A stretch of DNA of 64,000 nucleotides, taken from assembly GCA_036345935.2 (NCBI GenBank), contig JADWOT020000006.1, forward strand, positions 2,605,493 through 2,669,492, written 5' to 3'. Both the position numbers and the translations under genes were made by a program. The DNA is from Taenia hydatigena. Its lineage: Eukaryota; Platyhelminthes; Cestoda; Cyclophyllidea; Taeniidae. The notes below the pieces were generated by a model. It did no database searches and was not told the DNA's origin. It worked only from the letters and a program-made list of their open reading frames with translations. The first letter of the stretch is position 1. Every line of letters starts with the position of its first letter. Shown piece after piece: positions 35,233-47,165 of the stretch.

Positions 35233-37965
35233 ATGCAATCAGGTAAGTAGATCATCTCCTCGTCCATGCATATTACGCACACACACACACACTCTTCACC
35301 ATCCACGTCCATTCGTACTAAGATATGCCTTCTCTTAAACTATGGCTAATATTAGCTCCTAATGATTTTATAGAGGTGAAACACTAGATTTTAGGTTCCA
35401 ACCAATCAGACGTGTTCCTAACACGAGTGTAGTAGAATTATGGATGCATTTCATTGGTGCAACTGGGAGTATGAGAGCAGTTCACCGCCCGTAAACTCCT
35501 TTCACTTACCATAAAGTGTCTTCACAGTCTCACGCTCGTGTTTTTCTTTTTTGCAATTCCTGATTATTTTTGCTTGCAGAAATGGCGGCCGATAACACCA
35601 CAAACGGCGATTCATGCGGTTATCATCGGCCCCCCTATCCCACCCGCCATCCAAAATTGGGGGTGTCTGCAGTTTTACGAGCGAAATCCGCCAGTCCCTC
35701 AGTCAGTCCATTGCCAAGGAATTGCGAAAATCCCCTGAGATTGGATGAACCTCCCCTCTTAACCTGTCGCTTTAGGCCAGGTCTACGACCCATCCGAATC
35801 ATTGATATGGCACATTTCCGGTTAAAACGAAAGCAAATAAGCAAGAATCAACCACTGGATGAAAAGGGTTCGGAGTTGCGACGCTCCTCAACGCTGATGA
35901 TCCAATCCAGAAGACAACCTCTGAAGGCATACCAACAAAACACCCTGCCGTATGTAGCACCTGGCCAAAGGTAATTTTTGCAGTGAATGGTTTAATAGCC
36001 TTACCCTCTGCTAGTTACCTGTTAGGGTCAAAAAAGGCAGTGTGTTGCATGCTTTACCCTTGGTGTTTTGGAATCGCCATCATTTTTTTCTGTCCCGAGT
36101 CCCAGAAAGCGGTTCACAAAAATTAGCTTTCCATCAGAGTTACTTTGCTAGAAAAACGTCGGTCGTCCCTGTCTCCAAACTTCTCGGGTTTGTTTTGATG
36201 TTTTAAGCTCAGCCAATCCCGATCGGGACACGTTTTAGCACCTCAGATTTTTGTAAATTGATAAGGAAACACGTGTCGCACCTATGGGATGCTGGTAGTC
36301 GACGTGTTACCGTGGCCAAGGCGTATCGAAAGTTGACCTGCCACGATCGTAGAATTCGTGAGGGGGTAGTAGGCTTGCGATGAGATTTTATTCCACATTT
36401 GTTAATGGGCCTTACAGTTAAAAGTAATTTTTTGATGAATGATTTCACCATACCTTAGGGGAAAAGCCATAGGCAACCCTAACATAACACTCCTTTCTGA
36501 TAAATTGAGATCACTTGTTGATTGCTAAGGGAAAAAGAGGGCCACTCATCATAAGTGAGGTGTCTTCAATCCTATGTTCTATGTCTAGACGTCAGGATCT
36601 CGCCTTCTCAGCACTGGATCAGCAAGATGTACTGAAAACAGATTTTGCGCCTCCCCTTCAACCGTACACTACGGGAAGGTGTCAACGGATCTCCACAAAC
36701 CCCAAGGTTCGACGCCACAGCTCCAGTGATTTGAGCTCCTCACGATGCAATGACAGTAAGCAAAGATAAGCTGGTTGTTTACCAAAGATGTTAATTACGA
36801 GGGTGTATTTGACAGTTCCTTAATTGAGTCCTCCTTTTGTCGAAAACATTGCAATATGGGAAAAAAATGACAGAATTTACCAACTTGATTGTCCAACAAA
36901 CAGGTCTCGGCCACCTCCGATTAGACTTATTTAACTCCTCGCCTTTTTGCCTTTTTTGCAGATAATTTTGTGGATCAAAGCGTTCTGGAGGCTGATAACG
37001 GTCTTAGTCGAAAACGGTGAGATTGTGGATTACTCACGTAGGGACAGTTGCCTTATTCGCTTAAAGAACAGCTGTAATATCTTGTGTCACAAATACGTGA
37101 CAGGTGTTCTTCATCAGCCCATGCTAAGTGGCTACATAGAAACTGTGTTACAATAGCCCTGGTTGAGTTTAAACCAATAACACGAATGCAATATCTCGTT
37201 TGTGTGAGGATAATTACACTTTTTGGATGCAGTTAGATTGGCCAATGAGGTGGAGCGATTGTTGGTGTTGTATTCCAACAATAAAACATTTCATTTTTTT
37301 CCTGAGATTCTGCTAGTCAACGTATTAGGTCAATTCGCAACATTTGCCTTTTAAATAGAATATTTTTTTCCCCAATTTCGAAGTAGTTAAGCTGAAACTT
37401 TATTTTAAAGCATTTGGTGAATGCGGAAACAGATGTCCATCGTCGGCTTTATCCTTCTCAAAACCTCCACGATCTAGCATAAATTTAAATAAGTCCAAAA
37501 AATGTTGAAATAAAGTTACAATTGGCCTTATCTCAATGCTAGAGAAGAAATTGAGGTTAGAGTGTGGGCGGAGTCAGCATGTTGGAACCGCGCACCAGAC
37601 GGGCACGGTGACCGCACGGAGAGAAAGGAGATGCGTGGAGGCTTTATAAAATGCGCTATAAACACTCTATAACACTCTCACTTTTCTCTCCTCTTTCCCT
37701 TTTAAGACGAAGCATGCCAATTCGTCCGAGTAAAAAGATCAAGTCTCGTGACAGTCTAGACTCCATGGAATCGACCAGTGCCTCTGTCACAAACACGGCT
37801 ACAACGTCCACCAAAACCTCCATCGAAGGTGGAAAAGCGGGTGTGATGACACGTATCCGATCTCAGACTCAACTTGCCTATGAAGCGGTTAAGCGTGTTG
37901 TAAGGAAGCATTCCAAGCGCCGTTCAGGATCGTACGAGTTGCAACGGCAGGCCGAGGACTCTTAA
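35233..37965 (+). CDS. Unrecognised basic, Ser-rich protein, five exons (293 aa)
   Basis: Exons 35233-35242, 35580-35970, 36589-36755, 36962-37016 and 37707-37965; all introns begin GT and end AG, and all five phases fit one frame to the TAA at 37963-37965. The first exon supplies only ATG CAA TCA G, giving MQSEMAADN at the start. The protein is strongly basic, with Ser/Pro-rich stretches, RRHSSSDLSSS near residue 180, a basic patch RKRRSMPIRPSKKIKSR near 207-222, a Ser/Thr-rich linker and a C-terminal segment YEAVKRVVRKHSKRR. The basic patches could be nuclear localisation signals and the serines phosphorylation sites, but this is inference. No domain, signal peptide or membrane segment is seen. 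A TATA box lies upstream and a second TATA-like cluster precedes the last exon. No AATAAA is obvious after the stop. It may be a lineage-specific gene. Confidence 0.68.
37644..37677 (+). promoter_or_regulatory. Possible internal promoter before the last exon of the Ser-rich gene
   Basis: TTTATAAAATG, GCTATAAAC and TCTATAAC occur within 34 bases, about 40-60 bases before the last exon (37707). A transcript starting here could use the in-frame ATG at 37713 (MPIRPSKK...) and encode only the C-terminal part of the protein. Confidence 0.3.
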
Positions 37966-40900
37966 TTGCCCTATTCAAACCCAGAACCTTGTATGTGTTT
38001 GTATACTCGTGACTGTGACTTCAAAGCATTGCTTGTGTTCTCCTTATTTTCGCGAATTACAGCCCTTTTAAACCCTCTTCCTCCAGCTGTCATAATGTAA
38101 AAGTTGGAATTTTAATTTTACTCACAACTTGGCTATGCATCAAAGCCGGAGTCCCTGAGCGCATTACGTGACGTTTTCCTTTGAAAGAGTGGGCTTTTCT
38201 TGCAGCTTGATGTGAAATTTTTTGGCGGAGGGAAAGGAAAGAGAGAGGAACAAAAGTAGCTTGAGTGTATATTTAAAGCTGGGCAACTGTAAGCTTGGAT
38301 ACGACCAAGGGAGAGGCTAGTGCTAACCCCAGAGGAATGTGGGGTGCTTCAAACTTAACAGCTATAGCCACGAGTCTGAGGAGGGGAGAAAGAACTCGAG
38401 AAATGGCCCACAAAAGTGGTTTCAAGGGTTACGAGAAAGTTGATCAGCATCGACTAGTGTTAGAGTTATGCCTCCTGGACGAGTTCCTCCAGACCCTCCC
38501 GGTGTAACCTAAGCATGAATTTTGGTTCGTGATTAATGACAATCAAAAATTGGCTCTGCTGATACAGCACTGGTTACCGTCTCTTTTAGGGGAAGACTGA
38601 ATCCCGGTAATCCGTTTTTTTTGAAAAAAGAAAGCCTGTGACAGCAAATCGTGCTTTGGCACAATTTAAGAGACTTTTTAAGGGGAAGTGGCGTGAGTGT
38701 TTTTTTTCTGTGGGATTTGTATCCTTTTTTGCTGAATTGTGGCATCATTGAATCATTTTACTTCTCAGCAAATGACCTGTTGGAAGCATAGAGTAAGCTC
38801 TGCTCGAAGGAGCTACAAGTGCGTAGCTGCTGTCTACAAACTTAGCTGCACAGGTAATTACGTAGTGTAGAGAAACGGCTACAAGAAGAGGCGATGGAAG
38901 AGAATAATCTTTCAGATTGCAGCTAAATGGCTCATCTCGAAATGCGTGCTTTGCTCTATCTCTTAAAGAGATACAAGCATTCCTTCATAGCTCATGGCAC
39001 AGCAGTGCAATGCAAGATCACTTTCGCTTCCTTTGCGTATTCCTGAATAGCGTGAAGGAAAGGGAGGCAGGAGGATGCTCAAGTTGTAGGCACTAAGTTC
39101 ATGCAGTACTCACGACTCCTATTTCATTTGCACCCCCAACGTCGATCCACGCCTTTGTTGTCAAAGTTTGCTTGACGTGGGGCATTTGCTCCTCTTTTTC
39201 TAACCGCGGGATCCATTGAACTCCGCCGGAGGCGATGACAATGCCCGATCACTCTTGTAAGATGAGCTCCACCCATCGCTAGTGCTGAGTAGCGCTCATG
39301 AGTCCGCACCTCACCGTTGCTCCCTCAGTGAGTTTCGCTCATCAATCGATAATTTATTCACGGTTATTCTCATGCATATTTTAAACGGACATGCTACTTA
39401 TAACCACCTAGTGTATTTAAGTAGCAGACTTGATTGTGTTAATAGTCTTTCTAGCTTTTAAGTAATCAAGAGTGACTTAATTAACTGAATAGGAGAGGTG
39501 TCCTAGTGAATGGACGAAAGCTTCGTCTCTTACAGCATTGTCATTTAAATCCGTGACTTCTTTTGGAAGGTTTGAGGCAGCGGTTTTGAAGGTGAGCCTG
39601 AAAATCGAGATAAAACATTGTAAAAAAGCTTTAAAAAGCCTTGTTTTGATTTATGACGTTGTTTTATTTTTGGCAAAAAATCCGCAGCAAGAGTTAATGC
39701 TGGTAAATGTAAATTCTAAAACGCATTTAAAGTTGGGGTCTTGGGATGCTTTATTTCACAAGGGGGTGCATTAACCAAGCCGAGAGGTTTTAAAGTTACT
39801 CTCTCTTCCCCCTTTTGTTTGTTTTGTTGGATAAAATCCGACTTCAAAGAGCACAAAAGAAGGCAGATTTGTTGTCGTGAGCACACCATCTTAATAATGT
39901 TTAAGTCACTCAGCTCGTGCTTAGTTCTTTTACATTGACCGCGGTACGGAGACATTTCGTTCCTCCATTAGTTCCTTTCCACGAGCTGTTTGAGTGTTTT
40001 TAGTGCTATGTGACTGTTGTGGCTGAGAGGTGAGTGTTAGAACCAGAACCACTTCATCCACATCACGCACCGTCAATACCGTGCGATCGTCCATTCATTT
40101 TACGATACGCTGACACCCTTAAGCCACTCAGGTATCCCACTGCTGAACGGTAGAGTACAACAATGTGCTTGCAGTCCTCCCTATGTGAGTTTCACGAGGC
40201 ACTGTACATCGTGCTTTTCCCTTCAACCTACATCCATTCGCGCATGCACACACACACGCACTCACCGGCTATTAGCGTCGCCAGACCCCTTGATTGAGGC
40301 TGTCTAGACACAGAATGCCACACGCCGGGACGAGTGAAAGTGAAGTTAACAGACTGCAATTGCCACCTGTAAGGTGGGTTTAGTGCTGCCACAGTAGGAG
40401 CCCTTTTTAAACAAATCTAACTGAACGTCTCAAGGTGGTTTTAATAAACGCACCTCCAGCCAATTTCTCCTCCTTGATTACGCTTTTTCAAGTTGAAAAG
40501 AGTTGAGATTTTATTCATGACTGGGAATAATTCTTATTGCAGGGATCTCCTAGACCACTTTTACAGAGATAAATCCAACCACCTAGCCAAGGGCTCATAG
40601 GATGGCAATCAAATTGTCTGAAGGCCTGGACGCTGATCGGCCCTTTGACTCCGTTTAATTGGATACTTCAATGCCAATCTCAAGCTCGCCTTTGAAACGC
40701 GAATGCGCTTTGTCTTTGATATTAGTTTACAGCATTGGAAATCAGGCAATTGTCTAGGTCTGTTGTTGGGAGAGAAAACATCCTGCCAGTTCTTCGGTAG
40801 TCGGTTAAGCATTCTATTTTCATCCAATTACCTTTTCTTTACTCACTTCATTGCTAGTGGCCAAACAAGTTCCTATAATTGTAGCATTTTGAAAAATGTG

Positions 40901-42434
40901 TGAATGGATTCAAGCAAGTCTGCTAGGTCGACACTCTTGACTACGAAACCTACTACAATCTTTCATTTTCAGTTCCCATTTTGCAGGGTGCTGCTTGAGT
41001 CTGGTGTGGAGGCCAAAATTAGAGTGCGCGGCTTATGGTATCACAACGCACTGTTTGAATGTGCTCTGAACAATTTCCTTTTAACTCTGCGCCACCAACT
41101 TCAGGGAGCCTATTTGTGATAAAGAAGCAGCGAATATCTACGGATCAATGTGTTTCGGGCAGTCAGCTTAAAAGACCTACTTTAATATCCGTCTCTCCTT
41201 CGCCTCCTCCTCCTCTTCTTCCTCCTTCTTGTCCTGCCCTGCAGTTCAATCGTATCCCTCCAAATTACGTCAACTCCACTGCCTCGACATTAGACGGTCA
41301 CAGGAATCCCTGGGATAGAAACAAAGTGAGATCTAGAAAACAGCTGTGTGATTGGGCAAATTTGTGTTGCAAATTGACTTATCGAATCATTCCTCCCTGA
41401 AGGGTCTAGTAAACACTCAGGGCTTAATTTAGCCACATATGGAAATGCCAGTCATGAACCTCCTTTTACAAATGACAACACATCTTCTGCCTCCACCTGT
41501 AAGCCGCTGTAATCAGGGTGATTTGTCTCCACTCTCACCACATTGGCTCATCAGTTCGATAGACAAGCGCTGTATCAGGGCGGGTTGAGATACCGCTTCC
41601 TGCTCTTTTTCCCTCATTTTTACCCACAATGAGTTGTACCAATGATGTGACTCACCACAAACGGGCGAATACGATCACATGGGGTGCCTCCTTGCGTTTT
41701 TACTGTTGACAAGAGGTTTATGAATTTTGCCCCTCCTGTGTTGCCGTTTTGATGAGCTAGGCTAGAAAAGCTTTTGTTAGTCCCACCCACTTTGTGTCCA
41801 TTACTCTCTCCATAAAATTAAATGGTTTGGCTGGGACCCAACACCAGTTTAGCTTATTTTTAGTTCACTGAACTTCTTCCTGATTGGGTTAACGAGGGGG
41901 AAGGTTTTATTTCGTTACCAGGTTAAATACCTGTTGCTAGGGTGCAAGGGGAGTGGGTTGGCCTACAAAATAAAAAAAAGAAACAAATAAATAAACAATT
42001 GGGCACAAGCTTTTGGTCTAATATCCCGTGGATTTGGACAACTTTGCCTAGCCTTGAAGTTCAGCCAAAAGTAAAATTTTACCGACTTATTTATCGAACT
42101 TGCGATAGGATCTCTTCAAGATGGAGGGAAAAAACCATCAAGAATGAGTCGGTGGGGCTAAGCTTGGGCGTAAAACTTACCTGGTAGTGGTTATTTACTC
42201 CTAGACGGTGGATAAAACTGCCACGAAACCACAGGCGATCACTCTGTTCCCGATCGCCAGCGTAGCCTTGTCAGCTTAACATTTATCGCCTTGAGGGCAC
42301 ATTTATTAGGCAATTAAAACACCCAGTGACCATGCATCAATGGGAATTTTGCTTGTAGGAGTAAAATTTCATCCAATGTGCATGCACCACACGTAAGACT
42401 ATCTCTTGCCCTTCCCCTTCCCGTGATCATCCTT
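37966..42434. other. Intergenic; no supported gene
   Basis: Only short open frames without recognisable products, including 38295-38507 and 41059-41400 (Pro-rich because of a TCC/CTT run near 41203-41235). CA-rich runs occur near 40248. Nothing else is recognised. Confidence 0.4.
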
Positions 42435-42760
42435 TCTCCTCCTCCTCCTCCTCCTCCTCCTCCTCCTCCTCCTCCTCCTCCTCCTCCTCCTCTCTCCTCT
42501 CCTCCTCCTCCTCCTCCTCCTCCTCCTCCTCCTCCTCCTCCTCCTCCTCCTCCTCCTCTCCTCCTCCTCCTCCTCCTCCTCCTCCTCCTCCTCCTCCTCC
42601 TCCTCCTCCTCCTCCTCCTCCTCCTCCTCCTCCTCCTCCTCCTCTCCTCTCCTCCTCCTCTCCTCCTCCTCCTCCCCTCCTCCTCCTCCTCCTCCTCCTC
42701 CTCTCCTCCTCCTCCTCCTCCTCCTCCTCCTCCTCCTCCTCCTCCTCCTCCTCTCCTCTC
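42435..42760. repeat. (TCC)n microsatellite of about 326 bp
   Basis: Nearly pure TCC repeats broken by occasional TC or CCCC interruptions. The flanks do not match those of the (TCC)n/(GGA)n tracts in the second inverted repeat, so this is an independent array. Its Pro/Leu/Ser open frames are not genes. Confidence 0.95.
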
Positions 42761-45700
42761 AGTTTTACTAATCCCGTTGGTGATTGTTGGACTTGGGAAC
42801 TCCTACTTTGACTGACCAGCAGATTATGAAATTTAAAAATTAATAAGCGGTTCTTCCATTACAATCTCACGTTACCCTCACTTCGCTTTCCTTTTGCCTT
42901 CCGATTCAATGGTTGTTAATTTAAACAACCTATTTCCACGTCGATGAATGCATGTTTGCCAATACTGGTGGGACGACTTAATTCACTATTTCATACTTGA
43001 AATATGGGAAATTGGCACCATTGAGAGCTTTACTGACCCCCATCCCAAATTTTACAATCTACCAATGGGCAAGACGAATAAGAGCAATCAATTTGAAGGG
43101 GCATTTAATGCTTGTTGCATTGTGAACTTGTGTATACGCGGTCCCTTTGGTCTCTCCACGATCCTCACCCGCATTAATGATAATAAATCTTTCCCCTTGG
43201 TGGTAATGGCTTATCGGGAAGTTGATGAGGGGAATGATTCGGAGCATTATCGGTGGCATCAACCAAACGCGATCCACGAAAGACAAGCTCTCTCATTTTG
43301 CTTGTTCGATCATAAAATACTAAAGTGGTAGAAGAAAAGGGGGGCTTCTATTTCCAGCATAGAAGGCTTATCGACACTTCGCCTGCCTTTGACGGTTACC
43401 ACGATCTCTTGTTCTGCAAGGGAACTGTCTACAATGCCGCCTGGATGACACCAAAAGAGGCAATTAAGGGAAAGGCTTATTTTGCATAGTAAATGGCAGG
43501 GCTTTTTGGCAAATGGAAACGGGAATGGAAAATCAAAACCCATCCTCTGTGTAGCCTCGTCCAGGTCTGACCGACTCCAATAAAGTGAATCCGCCTCTTT
43601 CAGTGCAATGCGGCAAAGCCAGCTGGAGTCTTGGTGACACAAAAAACAAAAATGCCGTCGGGAGCCCTAGGCACTCCTCTTAGCTATAGCTAAATGACCC
43701 ATTACGGGCCAATGAGGGCCTCCAGGCCACGCCAGTAACCCCAAGCCCTACTGGCCGTTAATAATACCGATTTTGACCGAGTTGCAAAATTCTCTAGGCT
43801 TCATAGGGCATATCCTGGACCTACACAACATTATTCACTTAATTTTTTTTGCTTCAACATCTATTTATCCGTTTTTTGTTCCACTTAATCCGCCCGAATT
43901 GCGCACTTATTTTACGTACTCGTAATGCACAATTGTGGAAGGCCATTTGGATGTGGAAGGGAGTGAAATTTGACCCTTTCGCCGGCGATAAAAGCTAACA
44001 GTAGCGATTGCTTCAAATTGCAGGGCAGCGCACTCTTTCTCCCTCTTCTACTAGGGCACATAAACGTTGGATCAACATTTAATGTCGACACTTAATTAAA
44101 CCGGCAACTGTACCGATTCAGTTGGCTATTTCAGCTACCGGAAAGCACAATGTTGTACAACCTGCTCATCACCAAAAAGGATACAAAATTGACCTTGAGG
44201 AAATAATTTAAATCAAGTTTCTAAAAAAATTGGGTTGCTTTGCAAGGAATTTAATCTCCACGGTACCGACCCATCACTTTTCACGCTTTTAATTTACCCT
44301 TGCGGTTAATTTGTTACATTGAGCGTCAGCCTCCAAAGCCACCAAACCTCAAAGTGGCATTTGTAAGAACATTTGATCCACACTTTTTTTCCTTCCTACT
44401 AAATCATGATTTAATCTGTTTTGTTTGAGGTTGTGCAGGCATTCCTTGTACTTGCCTGTGGTTGAATGATGAGATGCCTCGGGCAGGATGTAATATGTCT
44501 GCCAGGTCGCCCGTACCTCGGGGACGATCCAGACCGTGGTGGTGGCGCTTCTCAGACCACCGTCTGGACAAATATTCCCATGAACGTTTAATAGGTGGAA
44601 CGTTCATGGTCAGGGCAAATAGTACTTAAGAAGGCCACTTCAATTATCCTGAGATCTTCCATGACTAGGCTAGTCGATGGGTGGAATGAAACTCCACTTT
44701 TTAGAGATGAGTTTTGCATTTCGGTCTGTTTGTACAAAGACTTGACATTATATAATGTTGCAATGTTGTCAATGTAACTGGCTAAAGTATGCGGTGTGTC
44801 ATCCACACAAATAAAAAGGGCTCAATTGCATGAGTCGTACAAGATTAAACAAAAGAATTTGCTTTAGTACACTACAAGATGCTTCTTTCTCGCCTGATCG
44901 AAATCATGGGGGAAAATGTAACATTAAAAGCTGTCAGTTTTGATGAATCACTACAGCTGTCAGTCCTTGTCATTATGAAGACTTATCACGCATCACACCT
45001 CATCGTGTCAAGCGGTGACATTTTTCACTTCCACCTCACCCCAATTCCCTAACATGTGCGCATTTCTTTGAGCCTTTTTGATGTAGATGGTCAGTTTTTA
45101 TTTACGACAGGTGATTAGAAAATGACCAGGCCTATATTTGGTAAGTAGGTAAATAAATGACTCGAACATTACCCTGTGCAGAGGCAATTTTTACCGACTT
45201 GGTAAATAAAATAACACAATTAGGAATCTGAGGTTCAGGAAGGAGCCAGGTTAACCAGCTTTCAGGTACAGATTTTCTATTTTACATAGACAATGTAAAC
45301 TTGACAAACTCTAAAAGGGACGAAAGCTACGGGGTGGCCTAGAGGAAGAGGAAGGGGAACTGCTGCCCCCCTCCCACTAGCCAATCAAATGATCGTACGC
45401 AAGGTGGTAACCAGTTGGTAGCCTCCGACTTCCCTTCAGTACACGATTGCAACATTGAATAGAAAATCTCGTACCATGGCAAGTAGGCTGCATGTTGATG
45501 CGGCATTACTTTAGCAGTCACCTCGTAACCGCGCTGTCATGAGAGCAGTCAAAATCACGTAAATTGGCAATATACATAATAATTGTCCAGCGAACGCGGC
45601 TTATTTGCATAAGTCAACTACTGAGGCTGCCTACTTAGTCACCAGGCGGTTGATTTAATTAAACCCAATCCGAGATCCTGTCAATTGAGAGTGTGTGTAT

Positions 45701-46301
45701 GACTGCTTCGCCTTTTGGTTCAACTACTCCACGAGCAACACCTTGCATCATGTGTCAGTAAGGTCGGCCTTCTTGCCGCCTCTCCATAAAACCACAAACG
45801 GATCATGCTAGTTGCTGAACTATCAAGGACACAAATAGCGATCACCAACTGCGTTCTGGGGTGGCTTACAAAGAACTTAAACGAGAATTGAAGGAGGCAA
45901 ATGGTAACGGCAAGGCGTAACAGTAGCTATTTATAACTCGCCATCTTACATGCTTTGGACAGATTTTTTTAGGGCTTGGCAGCGTTATATTTCCATGTCA
46001 CGAAAGAGCGGAGAAGTGGGATGGAGGAAAGGCTCAGCAAACATAATTTTTCAAAGACTTTTTCCATGTGTAGGGAGTGACGGGATGCTGGTGAGGGACT
46101 ACGTGAAGGCATTGCACAGCAAAGGTGTGCGTTTGTCAATGTTGTGCCCTCTTCCACAACTGCATTTGCATTTTGAAATTCCGAACGTCGGATGAGCTGG
46201 ATGTTTGTGAGTAGAGGACATATTATTAGAAGAAACAGGTTGATCTAGAGGCTAGCCTCATGTGGAACCGGTTTCATAGCTTAAACAAGTAATTATCTCA
46301 A
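42761..46301. other. Intergenic; no supported gene
   Basis: An open frame of 127 codons at 42948-43331 (plus) has an ATG but no recognisable domain or signals. No other feature is seen before the second inverted repeat. Confidence 0.4.
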
Positions 46302-47165
46302 ACGAATGGGGTGCAGGCATTAAGGACGATCAGGACAACCAGCCAATCGTCCTGACAATGGTCAGTCACATGACACCTCATTCTTCGGTTTGATAATTGC
46401 CTTCCAGAGGATCGTGGGAGAAACAACTTCTAGCCATACCCAGTGACAGTGATTAAATTGTTGGTTAACACACATTACAATTTTGACTCGAGGAGAAAGT
46501 CCCCATGGCTGAGAAGCGGACTCAACCCACCACCAACTCTTCCAAGTATCGCCTCACCTAACAGGCACTGATGATCGCTCCACTGACCCATGGACAGACA
46601 CTCTTTTGATGCCACACTGTTCCCACATTGTGATGCTGGTTGAGCCAACACACTCATCACTGACTATGACCCACCTACACAAACACCACTCCTTACCACT
46701 TCCCAACCCTCCTCCATTTGGATGGCATCCACCACTGCCACTTCAGTCCCACATCACCACACTTGCTCTCCGTTAGCTAGCTACACGCCAAGCACATTGG
46801 CTCATCACTGATTACTCACTGAGATTAACATCAGGCTATTATGCGTACCATCAGCCTATCTACCTATCTCTTCATCCAATCTACTCACTCAAGACGATGC
46901 AGCAAAGTGGTATTGCGCAGCCCCACACCTCAATGAACCGCAGAAGTGGTATATGGAATTATAGAATCGGCAAGGATAGGGGGGGGGAAGTTCTGCCTCC
47001 TCCTCCTCCTCCTCCTCTTATCACCCTCACTTGCCTTCGTCCCTGTCCTCCACTCTACTGCTCCTCTTCCAAACTTCCTGCCCCGTCCCTCTGCCCGCCT
47101 TCTTCATGTAATGATTACCACCTTCCCTTAACATGGGGTGAACAGTTGCGCAATCATTTGGAAAA
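46302..47165. repeat. Left arm of the second inverted repeat
   Basis: Reverse-complement partner of 49696-51112. Shared sequence begins near CGAATGGGG (46302) and ends at ATTTGGAAAA (about 47164). It contains only about 22 bp of (TCC)n at 46996-47017, preceded by a G-run. No target duplication or coding capacity is seen. Small differences between arms occur, but long stretches such as the 46475-46660 block match almost perfectly. Confidence 0.88.

Noticed and set aside
42378..42815. 145-codon Pro/Leu frame
   Set aside because: Produced by the (TCC)n tract; no coding context.
42948..43331. 127-codon plus-strand frame as a gene
   Set aside because: Has an ATG but no recognisable domain, promoter, poly(A) signal or splice context; length is compatible with chance.
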